From NCBI GenBank assembly GCA_021234155.1, contig JAJEKV010000049.1, forward strand, positions 4,459,001 to 4,523,000: a stretch of 64,000 nucleotides of DNA, given 5' to 3'. The stretch comes from Isoetes taiwanensis. Taxonomy: Eukaryota; Streptophyta; Lycopodiopsida; Isoetales; Isoetaceae. Positions 35,555-46,963 of the stretch are shown piece after piece; within the stretch, counting starts at the first letter, position 1, and each line of letters begins with the position of its first letter. The notes under the pieces are model-generated. The model had not been told where the DNA came from and made no database searches. It saw only the letters and a program-made list of their open reading frames with translations. Made by a program: the position numbers and the translations under genes.

Positions 35555-36635
35555 GAAAATGTCAGGTTTTGTTCCACATTCTTTTGTGCCAATTGGTCCA
35601 CAATATTCAATAAATACTCTTGTTTCTTTTTATTTCTTTCATGTTTTTCCTCCCCGGAGGTTTTCAAACATATGGGAGAGATAAAATATTGCTTATTCAT
35701 CTGATTCTGAAACTCATCTCAACATGTATAAAATTCTGTCTCTTATTATTCATCAACATTATAAGAGGGGTCACGCGGGAGAAAGACTAATATAACGAGT
35801 GTCTTTTTTCTTGGACATTAAAAATAAATTTAAATCAAATCAATTCTTCTTGTTGGGCTGTCTTCTTGCTGTGAATTTTTTGTTGGTAAAGAGATGATGT
35901 GCCAAAAACACGGCATTTTACCTAACGATGCCTACAGTCATAAAGGTAGGTCTACAATCAATTATTAAACCAATAATCCAGTTGATACACTTCTTTTGCC
36001 ATTGAACAATTCATTCTTCTGAATTTCCTCACCAAGAAAATGGCCCACCACTAGGAAAATGGCTCGTGGAGGATCTTCACTGCGCAGATCTGGGCAAGCA
36101 ATTGGTCATGGGAATCTCTAAGAATTGCCCTATCCAATGACCCCAATTTCTAAGAATTGCCCTTTCCAATGACCCCAAAATTGCCCACTCCGATCCCTTG
36201 TATGAAAAGTTTTGAGGCCCTAAAGGGACCCCTTTTTTTGCTCCCTACTGGCACAATTAGGTATCCTAACAAGCTCAAAATAGGATGTGTGAGTAGTCAA
36301 ATTAGTGACATTTGCCAATAGCAAGTCGCCTCATGTGGAAAAGAATGTTTTATACAAATAACAAAGTTGGAGTTCCTGGCCATTCAAAACAAAATTATAA
36401 ATACAAAGCTTAAATGGGAAGAACTTGGCTATCTAATCGAGCCATAAAAAGCCCTTTTGGTGCCTTTTATAGAATCCATCAAACATCTAAATGTCAGCAA
36501 GTGATCGATAGTGGAATTCTTTTTCCTAAAGCTTGTGTGCATTTTGGTCCTAACTTTATCTTTTTTCTACCCAGCTACTTAGTTGGTCATCAAATGTAGT
36601 GGCAAACAACTTAGATAAGGGACTACTAACCATTA
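35555..36635. other. Non-coding spacer
   Basis: No gene seen. A word around TTCTAAGAATTGCCC is duplicated near 36118 and 36149. Confidence 0.4.
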
Positions 36636-36738
36636 TCTTATATTATACTGTTATAGCGTAAGTATACAATGGACCATGCCCTAATTTGGATGGCTAAGAT
36701 CATCAGATTGCATCCGAAGGCCAAGATTTTTTATCTTT
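36636..36738 (+). mobile_element. Helitron D 5' end
   Basis: TCTTATATTATACTGTTATA begins after an A and is followed by AATGGACCATGCCCTAATTT, the same order of words as in the minus-strand 5' end at 28580 (AATGGACCACGCCCTAAATT). The 3' end was not identified downstream, so the length is unknown. Confidence 0.6.
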
Positions 36739-37430
36739 TAAGGGGAAAGAGAAAGGGAAAGGGAGGATGAAAGGGGAAAAATGAAGAAGGAAAGGGAAAA
36801 ATCGCATAGAAAAAGGAAAAAAATAAAGGAAAAGAATTGGGGGGGGGAGGGGAGGAAAAGGAGGGAAAAGGACAATAGGAAGAGGGAAAGCATGAGGAAA
36901 GGAGGAAAAGGGAAGGGAAAATGGAGAAGAGAAAAATGGTGGAGAGAAGAAAAAAAAGGCATGAGAAAATAGAAAGGAAAAGGAAAAAGAAAAAGGAAGG
37001 CCGAAAGGGGAAAAGGAAAGGGAAAAAAGACACAAGGACATAAAAGAGGGGAAATGGAAAAGAGGAAGGGAAAAAGGGCATGCGAAAAAATGGAAGATGG
37101 AAAGGGAAAAAATAAAGGGAAAAAGAGCATGCGAAAAAATAAAAAGAAAAAAGAAAAAAGGGAATAAAGAAAAGCGGAAAAGGGTGGAGAAAAGAGGAAA
37201 AGGGGCACGTAAAAAAGAGGTGGGGGAAAGGATTGGAAATAGGCATGGGAAAATGGAAAAGGAAAGATAAGGGAAAAGGAAGGGGGAAAGGAAAGAGGAA
37301 AAGGGCATGGAAAAAAGGGGAAGGGATGAAAAATGAAAGAAAAGGAAAAAGGAGGCAAAAGGGAGGAAGGGAAGGAAAAAAGGGCACGAGGAAAAATAAG
37401 AGGGAAATAGAAACGAAGAAAGGGAAAAGG
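36739..37430 (+). repeat. ~690 bp polypurine tract
   Basis: The plus strand is almost entirely A and G, with words such as GGGAAAAGGAAAGG. Rare breaks are mostly the tetramer GCAT or GCAC, as in GGGCATGCGAAAAAATGG (37078), AGCATGCGAAAAAAT (37127), GGCATGAGAAAAT (36957) and GGCATGGGAAAATGG (37240), which suggests a degenerate minisatellite. The complementary strand has no stop codons in any frame, creating long Phe/Pro/Ser ORFs that are artefacts. Confidence 0.9.
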
Positions 37431-39123
37431 TATGATGTTTAGCTTGTTTGCGTTCCATCTATGTTTTGTCAGTATGGCAAAGGACGTTAATAATTTCATT
37501 GTGGTATAGCAAATCTCTTAAAACTCAGCGTCCATCTCGAACCTTATTCTCATCCCGATTTGGACTTCATCTTCGACATCGTCTCAACTTTTTCTCGCCA
37601 TAGACTATTCCCGCATGCTTATGTCAACTTTGCCTTTGAACTTAGCTGCTTATTTATCACTCGGACTTGAATTCGAATTAGTCCTTGGCCTCCCCTGTGG
37701 CTTGGGCTTGTTTTTCTCCTGTTTTTTCATAGAAGATAACCAATGTACAGGCGTGGTTGCAAAAATTGTCGATTTCAAACTGGGCGCCATATGGAGTTCT
37801 ACTTTTGGCCACCTTGCTCTGCATTATTCTCATAGACTTTCGCATTTTACATTTTGTTAGCTAGGTTCTTTAGGTTATGGGAAGTAAGTTTCTATGTCGT
37901 TTTCTCTAGGTACCTCTTCTTTGTTAAGTTTACAAGGGCATAGTGCTTCACCTTTCTTATTAGCTTATTGGTTGAAGTATTAGTCTAATTTCCTCTAGAT
38001 CCAGGCCTATACATTTTTCCTATTGGTTTTTATTGATATCCACCAATTGTTTTTTGGGATTGGGGTGGTTGTTTAGTCATAGGAATATTTTCTAATCTAT
38101 GAATTCGGATGGTGTCCCTAATCCCAATTTCTTCCATCCCATGCATGTTGTTGTTGTTGTTCTGGTTTGGGAGATTCTTCTTATCATGTTGTGTATCTAA
38201 GATGCATCTTGTTACCATGATTCGCGTGATTCTAGTTTGCCCATCGTTCTATGGTCCTTTGGATGTATTATCATTGTTTGTTGTTGGTACACTTCGATTT
38301 GCTTTATATTCATCTCTTCGACTAGCACATTTCTACTAGGGGTTGGGATGTTTAGTTCACATCATATTTGACCCTCTCTACCACATCCCTTACCCATATC
38401 CATCAACTTGACCACCTCATTGGACATCTTCTTTCTTGTAGTTCACATCATACTTTCTCATTTTTCTCATGGAATTACACCTTCATACGACCTCCACTTA
38501 TGTTCCTTGACCATTAACCTAACCTCGAACCCGACCTTAGCCTTATTCTCGATTGCGACCTTATCTTAGTTTTCTTTATCCCAGCTCTCGTTTCCTTTTA
38601 TCATGGACCACGTATGTCGTCGCATAGGGCCAAAATACATTCAACCCACTTTCAGCTCGATGGGGAGTTGCTCGCGCTGCGGCAGCTAGTGGAGTTCCCG
38701 ATAGTCTTCTTTTCGACATCATGGATGCGAGTGTTCATCCTCTTCTTACGCATGATACATTCAGCCCGATCTTCATGAGCAGTTGCAGTTATCTCGCCTC
38801 TTAGGTCTATGAGAAGAGCACTAGGTCTACGACGAGAGCAGAGTTCTCTTCTTTTCGGCTGGTGTTTTGGTGTGCGTATATCGCGAGTCCTCATCACGAC
38901 AATGCAGATCGATCTACATCGTAGATCGAGATTCTCATGAAAGGGTGAGCGATATATACTCGGTCTTTTCATCTTTCTTCTCATTCAACGTTCTTCTCTT
39001 AGCAATAAACCCTCCTGTCCCGCCCTTCTGTTTCTTCTTCGAGGACCATCGACTCAGGTGTCATCTATGTTAAGAAATTTCATAATCTCTCTTTTTAAGC
39101 AAGTTATTGTTATTTATATATGC
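37431..39123. other. Spacer without a supported gene
   Basis: Short ORFs only (37615-37860 plus; 38652-38984 minus). A small hairpin, CGATCTAC-ATC-GTAGATCG, lies near 38910-38928. The phrase GTGTTTTGGTGTGCGTATATC near 38860 recurs near 39610, so a local repeat brackets the motif cluster at 39124-39314. Confidence 0.4.
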
Positions 39124-39314
39124 CTGGCACGCGTGACAAGCCCCTCCTTGTTATAGTTTTTTGTCGCGTGGCACGCATGACCAGCCCCTCTGGAGGTTTT
39201 CTTTCCAAGTTCTTTCAAGTCCTTTCAAAATTATATATTTTCACGTGGCACGCATGACCAGTCCCTCCTTGTTATAGAGGTTTATCGTCGCGTGGCACGC
39301 ATGACCAGCCCCTC
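39124..39314 (+). repeat. Four copies of GTGGCACGCATGACCAGCCC motif
   Basis: Copies lie at 39124-39147, 39162-39190, 39241-39267 and 39286-39314. The pattern of copy, CCTTGTTATAG spacer, copy occurs twice, so the larger unit is ~120 bp. The motif also occurs twice inverted in Helitron A (24521-24607). GTCGCGTGGCACGC contains a CG-rich partial palindrome. Confidence 0.85.
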
Positions 39315-39800
39315 TGAAGGTTTTTAAAAGTTCTTTCTGTTATGTTGCTATTTCTTATTTTATGTTATGTGGTTTTTATTGTTATCGCCATTCATTATAG
39401 GACACACGAACAGGAGTTCCAGCCATCCATATGCTATGCTTATTAACGAAACTTATGGGTACTTGCGTTTATATTTTCAAGATGAGAAAAATCAAGGAAC
39501 ATACATCTTTCCCCTTCGCTCGGTACCGGCCTTTTGCTTCCTCGCAAAAAATTCTAAACCCAATGTATATTGCTGCTATGATGAATGAAAAGCCTATCTA
39601 TCGGCCGGTGTTTTGGTGTGCGTATATCACGAGTCCTCATCATGAGAATTATTGTTCTTTAAATGGGCCCTTATTAACACGATGGAATGCAACTACAAAA
39701 TAAGGTGTTGCACTTCGGTATATGGAAGGACCCACATGACAAAGTAATCAAAAACACATGGCCAGCGTTCGTGCAACACAGGGGGGTTTTTCGTAGGGGA
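39315..39800. other. Spacer upstream of LINE
   Basis: No supported gene. It includes the second copy of GTGTTTTGGTGTGCGTATATC. Confidence 0.4.
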
Positions 39801-40420
39801 GATGCCCGCGAAGAAGAAAGACCCCATCGAATATGATGGGGACACAGCAAACCTGTTTGCGGTGATCAACGAACTCAAAAATGAGATCCACTGTTTGCGG
39901 TCGGAGGTCAAATCGATTCAGGGAACCCTGGACGAATTGCTTATCCAAAACCGAATCCGAGAAAACAAAATGCGAATGTCTTCAAACCTAAAACCCTCGA
40001 TTTTTAAGGCACAAATTACGAGTTGGAGAGTAAGCTAGCATCTTTGGTAGCGTAAACCACAAAGGAGCAAATGAAACTTCACCAAGTGAAGTCTCATCGA
40101 GCAAACAGAGCAAGAAATACGAGCCAAAAAAATCAAGATATCGGGTTTGCAAGAGGTAGAAGGAGAAGATTTGACAACCATGTTAGGGCTTTTTTCTCGA
40201 GACAATGCGTCTTCATGACCCACTTCATGTGTCGTCAAGAAGATTGGGGAAAACAGGTACATACTCGCCCAATTCTAGTGAAATTCCGCATAAAAAGAAG
40301 CTAGAGATAGAGTTCTCGCGATAACGTAAATGTGCTTAAGGGAGAGAAGATCCGGCCGGATCGGGACCTTACTCCAAGCCGCTTAGAACTGCGAAAGCTT
40401 GAATGGGCAAAAGTAAAAGA
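39801..40420 (+). pseudogene. LINE ORF1-like protein, broken
   Basis: The frame starts MPAKKKDPIEYDGDTANLFA and continues as a likely coiled coil (LKNEIHCLRSEVKSIQGTLD). After frame changes near 40035-40100, another stretch reads REIRAKKIKISGLQEVEGED and later RPILVKFRIKRS, resembling the RRM-like part of plant LINE ORF1 proteins (KISGLPE-x-E, then RPI-V-F). ORF1 proteins bind element RNA. No continuous frame remains. Confidence 0.6.
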
Positions 40421-40891
40421 GGCCAGGGGATAAAGGATTAGTTGCATATCCGGACCAAGCAGAAAAGCCATCATCACAAACAGAAAACACAAATTTAGGA
40501 AGCAAGGGCCTTGAGAATTAGTCTATGGAATGCGCATGGACTATCTCGGGAAAAAATAAATGCAACACCGAAAATTGGCAACACCAAGATCTATTATGCT
40601 TCACGAGACATGGGCTCACCCGGGCCGATCTCTACCCGACATACCGGGTTATGTAATCGCTAGCTCAAACTGAACGAGAAAGTAAATAGAGTTGGGCGTG
40701 GTTTTGGAGGCATAGCCCTGTGCAAGAAGAAAGATACAGCATATGATTTTCAGATCTTAAGGCAAGACCCAAGCAACCAATACATTTGGTTCCGGGTTAA
40801 TGGAAGGCAGCCACTAATTTTTTTTCGCTACTTTGCTCCAGAAAATGCTAGCATATATCATAAGCATAATCTAGACAAAGAGAACCCTTAC

Positions 40892-40969
40892 GGAAATTTG
40901 TGCTCGGATATTCTTGAATACTCATCCCAAGGAAATTTGTGCTCGGATATTCTTGAATACTCATCCCAA
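40892..40969 (+). repeat. Exact 39 bp tandem duplication in LINE
   Basis: 40892-40930 and 40931-40969 are identical, starting GGAAATTTGTGCTCGG. The length is a multiple of three, so the frame is kept. Confidence 0.95.
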
Positions 40970-42315
40970 GGGGATATATTTATAATGGGTGATTTCAATG
41001 GCGTAACGGGCACCAAAGAAGTTTAATATCTTTGAGGATTTGGCAAATGTATGCCTTGATGAACACGAAGACCGTGATATGACAGATTTTCGTGAGGATA
41101 TAATATCCAATGAAATGGGTCACAAACCGCTTGAATTAAGCACCACCCGCCAACCAAAAATAATGAATGGAATAAAAGCTTTTCCACAATCCGTATAAGG
41201 TGACTTATAGGAATCACGCTGGAGGCAAAGACCATTGATTATCTTTTGGCAAGAAGCAAAGACATTATTTCTGATTTCCGGTGGGAGAACTTGGCTACAT
41301 GAGTCAGATCATGCGCCCTTGCATATAACACTTAAAGCTTTTGCCAAGCTAGAGATCTCGTCATGGGGGATTTGGGAGACCGATGCAAGAAATTTTCAAG
41401 GGCTCCTATTTAAAAGCAGGAAAAAGGCATTTGGGCTCACAAAGAAATTCATAATGTAAACCTTGCAATTCGTGGTGGGATTCGTAATGTCGGGGATGCT
41501 AGAAAAAGATTGCCACAAAATTGCATATGCAAGCCTAAATGGTACAAGCGGTTCATTAGGAACAAAAACGCTTTACTTTGCTCAAAGGCAATCGACCTAT
41601 CGTAACAACTTCTGAAATCTCCCAAAAGTTTCGGAGTAGACCGCAGGATGACCATATACAAACCGTTTCTAGATACCGAGTCTTTGTGTTAAAACATGTC
41701 GGGGATATATATGAGATAGACGGGCTTGAAAGCATGCCAAATCTGCGCCAACAAAGCAGCCCTTTTCACAAGAGTGAAGTTAAAGAATGCTTATCCAAAG
41801 CATCAAATAATAAGGCACGGGGTGACGCAGATGGCTTGTGCATGGAGCTTCTTAAATGGAGCGGGAAAATACATTAGCTACCCTAACAGAGCTGCTCAAT
41901 AATAGCTTAGTTCAAGGGCTACCAAGAAGTTGGAGAATTAATAGGGTCCACCCGATCCATAAAGGAGGAGACCAAAAGTTGCGGTGCAACTACGTAACTA
42001 TTTTAATCGGCAACAGTGTTCTCAAAAATCTTGGGCAAATTTTGTTAGAAGCAAAATCGAAGCTCATGGGCCGAAAGCAAAAGAATATTCGCTCACATTA
42101 CCAAGCGTGTTTTAGGCGTAAACATAGTACATTGGACCATGTGCTAACGCTTTTAGAGCGTTGATCGAAAGCCAAAGCTCCAAACGCATCCCTCAGACAT
42201 GGCTTTTATAGACTTCACAAAGGCATTCGACACGATCTCATAAAGGAACTCGCTGGATGATTAATTCAGATAGGTGTCCCTATGGAGCTAAGGAGTGCAG
42301 TATCCCAGTTATACA

Positions 42316-42551
42316 CAAGGGGGATTCACTGTAAGTGCCATACAATGTGCCTGAGTGACTTGTAGGGGGGTTTTTTCGACCCATTTCCATACGTATACGT
42401 AAGAGGTAGGGGGGTTTTTTGCCACTACTTGGGGTAAACTTTGTACGGAAGGGGTCGAATTTGCCTTTCAAGAAATCGTATACGGGGGTGTTTTTGATCA
42501 CCCTATGCACGCACATGGCATACCCCCCTTACTATAAGTGAACCCCCCGGG
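42316..42551. mobile_element. hAT-like MITE, 236 bp, nested in LINE
   Basis: The insert begins CAAGGGGGATTCACTGTAAG, and its far end is the complement of CCCGGGGGGTTCACTTATAG, giving terminal inverted repeats. It is flanked on both sides by the 8 bp duplication GTTATACA (42308-42315 and 42552-42559). Removing the insert and one duplicate restores the RT reading QLYSEV. An 8 bp duplication with CA...TG-like GC-rich ends fits the hAT superfamily. Inside, GTAGGGGGGTTTTTT occurs twice. Confidence 0.85.
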
Positions 42552-43944
42552 GTTATACAGTGAAGTATTGATTAAGGTAGCATGGGACTTGGACACTGAA
42601 ATCAGAAGCACCATAGGAGTTCGGCAAGGGTGTCCCCTTTCCCCGACTCTGTTCGGAGTTTTTATAGATGAGTTAGATGATTGGTTCCGAGCCGGATCTT
42701 TAGCAGGAACAAAATTAGGCACATACATAGTGCAGCTTCTCCTATACGCAGATGATGTAGTCCTTCTTGCTAGTAAGAAGGTAACCTTGCAAGATCATTT
42801 ACAGAAGTTGGAGCAGTTCTGCGAAGCAAAAAAGATGAATGTAAACCTTTCAAAATCAAAGGTCATGATTTTTGGGACAAAGGAGCGGCCTGTTTTCACA
42901 TATAAGGGGCAGATTTTAGAAACAGTTGACTCATACAAATATCTAGGACTTGACATTGCATCCAATTACAGCTGGAAGAATTGCATAAATAGGCGAAGTC
43001 TCAAAGCGGAAGGCAAAGATTATTTAGCATGATGGCTAAGTGTAGAAAAGCCTCCCTCACCGACCGGAACTCAAGAAGATGCTATTCAAAACTCTTGTTC
43101 GCACCGGCCAGGCAGTATGGTGCTCCAATTTGGGGGCCGTAAATCTCAAGCAAGAATGTGGAAACAAATAGAGGGGGTCCGTAAGATGTATCCAAGGAGG
43201 AACTTGGGATAAGATCACAAACTCAGACGCCATAACTCTAGCAGATGTGTATGTTCCCGCTTTTGAGCTAGAAGGGCTTTTTCATGCTATAAATTTCTAT
43301 AATAGGGTTAAAGCACAAGATCCGAATAGGTTATCACATCAAGCACTAGAAAACTCAGAATGGCAAAGGAAGCTGTCGGCATGGGCTGGTAAATGGGGTT
43401 TAGAGAGCTCTTCATGGCCAACAGAGAAAGATGAAGTCCGAAAGCTTTACTTGAAAGGATGGCATTGGAAAAATTATGGGCTGATCCAGGGGAAGACGAT
43501 GCAACAATAAGGCGATATTAATTGCATGAGGACATATGAGAGCCAACTATATTTAAAGGCTAACATCCCCGCCAAAGACAAAAGGAAACTAATAGCCGTG
43601 TATAGAACCGGTCACAATAACTGAAATAGAAAAAAAGTGTGATGGGCAAAAATACCAGCAGAAAATCGTCTGTGTAGAATATGCAAGACAGGATGTGTAG
43701 AAGACGAAAATCATACTTTCATACAGTGTTCTGAATATGCAGATATTAGACACAACTTTGGCATCTAGGCCGAAGATTTCTCTTCACTGTTACATATACC
43801 ACCAATGACGCTGGGACCATATATAAGGGCGGTGGATGCACACCGTTCCTTGCTATTAAAATTGTAAATTGTTGTTCATGTGCTCCATGGCCTCCCGAGG
43901 CCCAAGTGAGCATCAGACATTATATAATAATAATAATAATATTC

Positions 43945-46058
43945 ATTATTTGCAATTCATTGGAGTAGTGTAATGTTATGCCAAGCGTGCCTCTAAAAAT
44001 CATTGATCTTTATTGGAGATGGCTATGCCAACTTGCAGCATTAAGGAATGAAGAAGGTAACTTTATTTATCTAGCACAATTCATTCATTTTTTCAAACAT
44101 GAAATACTTATTTGATGTATTGTCCTTGCAGATGAGCACGGGATTCCTTGCTCTATTGGGCATGATCCGTGCTTAACATATGAAAGAGACCTCTTAATAT
44201 GTTCTCTCTATCGAGCTGATGTACATTCTTTTTGGTCTATTAGAAAGCGAAAAATGATTGGTCATTGAATAAGCATTATTCTACCATTTTGTTCTATAAT
44301 GTTTGCTGCAAGAAAGCAAGAAGGTGAAATGTTCTAATTCTCCATAAGTGGACCAATAGCGACTGTTAACAAGAATTTGCACGGACATATATTGTAGCAA
44401 CCATATAAGCAAAAAGCATTGTATTCTCCAAGCTTTCGAGTTTCGGGTTTTCAAAGTTTAGCAAGATTTTCTTCTGCCATTCCTAGCCTAGATCCAAGCG
44501 TACATTTTTTTCCTAAGCTAGCATTCTCACATGGCTATAAGGTGTGCATTCTTCTCAATGGTTATAAAATCTACATGATAAATCCTCAGTACAAATCCAT
44601 ATATAGGGGATTTAAATTCAGCTATGAAGATCTTCCTATACAGCTTAGATAACCTTGATTCATAAAACGACATATAGCTAGAGAGAAAAACAAATAAAAT
44701 AACGCACATGTCCATAGATTTGCCTTGGCTCTGTGTTGTGAGGATGAGTTGTGGGATGGATGGCTACAAGGTTGAGTCCAAGCACTTGCATGCAATATTC
44801 CATTTTACCATGTGACATTCCACTACATCCATCTCATGAACGGAAAGCCAAAACCATAACAGATATTTCATTTACCCATTATGACATTCCATATCTGTCT
44901 CATGAACAAAGACCAACCATATACTAATTCTAAGCCAAACTAGGCATTTGGGCAAAAGTATGCTAGTGGGTATCAAAAAAACGCGGCCCCAGCACTTAGA
45001 TCAGCACCCTGGATGTACTATTCTATCATAGTATTCCACTTGTTATTAATTGGAATTGTTACATATTTCTATTGATTACCTAATTACCATGTGCTAGTAC
45101 CAGTAACACCTTAAACAAGCTGCCATATGGGGTGCTATATGAGTGCTGTCAGCATGTGTCCGGACGCCTGCTTTTGATACCCACCAGCATACTTTTGCCC
45201 ATTTAGAGCAGGTGCAGATTTTTATGGTGATTACATTTTTTGATATTATATTCAAGTCCAGCATGCTCAAGAACAAAATCCAGACTATACCAGCTACTAT
45301 CTCATTCTCTAGAAACCACACCAACTTCACAAACCACACCTCTGGAGCATCATCTCCAGATTGGCCTAGGGTTACGCTGACATCACGCGGATTGCCTCCA
45401 TCAGTATCCACAACGAGGGTCTTGCTGCAAGCCACCCCCTTGGCTGCAGACCTAGCCTCCTTCCTCACGATGACATCAGAAACCAATGTATAGAACAAAA
45501 ACAGGGAAATAATCTCTCACCTGTTCGTTATGCCCAGCAAGAGGAACAGGCCAAGGACAGGCTTCTTCAACACCCCGCCCTCCACCCATCTACAACCATG
45601 CCAAGACAAAGCCCCTTCCTTATCTCTAGCATCATACTGGCCCCTGCACCACATGCCTCCCTTCAAATTTATCCCTCCCCTATAACCATGCTTCCTCTGC
45701 ACCTAACCAATCAAAACCCTAAAACACCTCATTTCTACGTATGCTCCTACAAATACGTCCCTCCGCACCACTGCAAACCTTATGTTATAAAGCTATTCCA
45801 ACCTTCCATTGCAAACGTTATACCCATATGACATTCCACTACATCTGTCTCATGAACAAAGCCAACAACAGACTGGTTCTAAGCTAAACTAGACATTTAG
45901 GACAGGTGCAGATTTTTATGATAATTGCATTTTCTGAAATTACGTTTAAGTCCAGCATGCTCAAGAACAAAATCCAGCATAGAGAAAATGTGGAATCTCC
46001 AAATGGCCTCCTAAAAAATTATAAATTGTTTGTATTGTATTTTTTGATTAAAATATAA
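43945..46058. other. Spacer with dispersed duplications and one odd ORF
   Basis: A ~75 bp segment around GTGCAGATTTTTATG and TCCAGCATGCTCAAGAACAA occurs at about 45209-45285 and 45905-45980, and CTCATGAAC(A/G)AAAGCC-type words occur near 44835, 44903 and 45848. A minus-strand ORF (45498-45094) begins MFYTLVSDVIVRKEARSAAK and looks gene-like, but its family is unknown to me. Confidence 0.4.
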
Positions 46059-46087
46059 CTAGTAACTGGTGCCCGACGTTGCCGGGC
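46059..46087 (-). mobile_element. Helitron C 3' end (minus strand)
   Basis: On the minus strand the order is GCCCGGC-AAC-GTCGGGC (46087-46071, one mismatch in the stem), ACCAGTTA, CTAG (46062-46059), then T. This is the same terminator design as Helitrons A and B. The element extends to higher coordinates; its 5' end was not found. Confidence 0.7.
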
Positions 46088-46963
46088 ATAAATACAATTT
46101 TATATAGGCATATAATGCATAGCTATATTTGAGAAGGAACCACCAGGCTAGCACAATTTAGCCCTCCAACATAACTCTTATCTGCTCTTAATAATCAATG
46201 CATGTATGTGTTGGCTTTCACAATGTAGTGGATTCAAACTATAACCTAACATAATGGGAAAAAAAAAAGATATTTCTGGATTGGGACATGGCAACAGATT
46301 GATATGATTATATAGCAACAATATAGTACTTGGGTCGCCAATTTTGGCTGTGTGTTAATAAGAGTCTGCCACGTGGCAGATTAATCCATTGCAGAATGGT
46401 AGTTGAGTCTACCATTCTGCATCTTCGGTTTCCAGCAGGCTACTAATACCCTATTTCTCTACAACACTCTGTTTTCTTTTTTCCGGTTACAGTGCTTTGT
46501 TTCTTCTTTCTTTTTTCTGCTACAACACTCTGTTTTTACCATGCCAATACTGTGCCCGACAGATCTTAAGCTCGGGTAAACCACTTGCGATAAATTTCAA
46601 TGGCAATCCAACTATAAATTAAGGATAATGGATATACCTCGTGATGCTTTCAGCCCATCAACCAAGTGACATAGTGGAGCCATAGCAGGCCAAGTATTTA
46701 TCATTAGTTCATACTGATGTGCCACATAATGGAATAACTCCACTAAAATCTCATTAAATTTTGTCAAGAGATGTTAAATCAATTTCTTTACTTTGTTTGA
46801 AACTTATGCAAGAATTTGCATCATATTTGAAAAAAACTTGGCAAAGATGGGTGGAAAATCGTCCTGTTTAAAACTCAAGCAATTTCATATACGATATAAT
46901 ATGGGCAACCTTTTCATAACACTATGATTTCAGCCAGAAAAGTAATAGATTGAGTATTCCCCA
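46088..46963. other. Helitron C interior with palindromes
   Basis: This stretch is non-coding. It contains a perfect 16 bp palindrome TCTGCCACGTGGCAGA (46365-46380, with a G-box core) and a perfect hairpin GCAGAATGGTAG-TTGAGT-CTACCATTCTGC (46391-46420). Confidence 0.6.

Larger units (their letters stand above)
40500..43870 (+). pseudogene. LINE ORF2: endonuclease plus reverse transcriptase, broken
   Basis: The endonuclease part begins RISLWNAHGLSREKIN (near 40512) and contains GDIFIMGDFNGVTGTKE (near 40970) and IDYLLAR (near 41236), as in apurinic/apyrimidinic-type endonucleases. The reverse transcriptase part has NNKARGDADGLCMELLKW, LPRSWRINRVHPIHKGGDQ, FIDFTKAFDTI, RQGCPLSPTLFGVFIDELDD and YADDVVLLAS (near 42745). 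The C-terminal end has CRICKTGCVEDENHTFIQC. Frame changes occur near 41870, 42170 and elsewhere. A 39 bp in-frame tandem duplication lies in the endonuclease (40892-40969), and a MITE splits the RT between QLY and SEVLIK. Confidence 0.88.
39801..43944 (+). mobile_element. Degenerate LINE (non-LTR retrotransposon)
   Basis: In order on the plus strand are an ORF1-like coiled-coil protein, an apurinic-type endonuclease, a reverse transcriptase with YADD motif and a C-terminal CCHC-like segment. The 3' end has a tail of ATAATAATAATAATAATAT at about 43923-43941, typical of LINEs with short-repeat tails. Numerous frameshifts and one nested MITE make it inactive. The 5' boundary is approximate. Confidence 0.88.

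Noticed and set aside
36703-37499. Three overlapping minus-strand ORFs of 218-253 residues rich in Phe, Pro, Ser and Leu
   Set aside because: They exist because the polypyrimidine strand contains almost no A, so no stop codon can occur in any frame. Open frames in all three phases and no domain make coding very unlikely.
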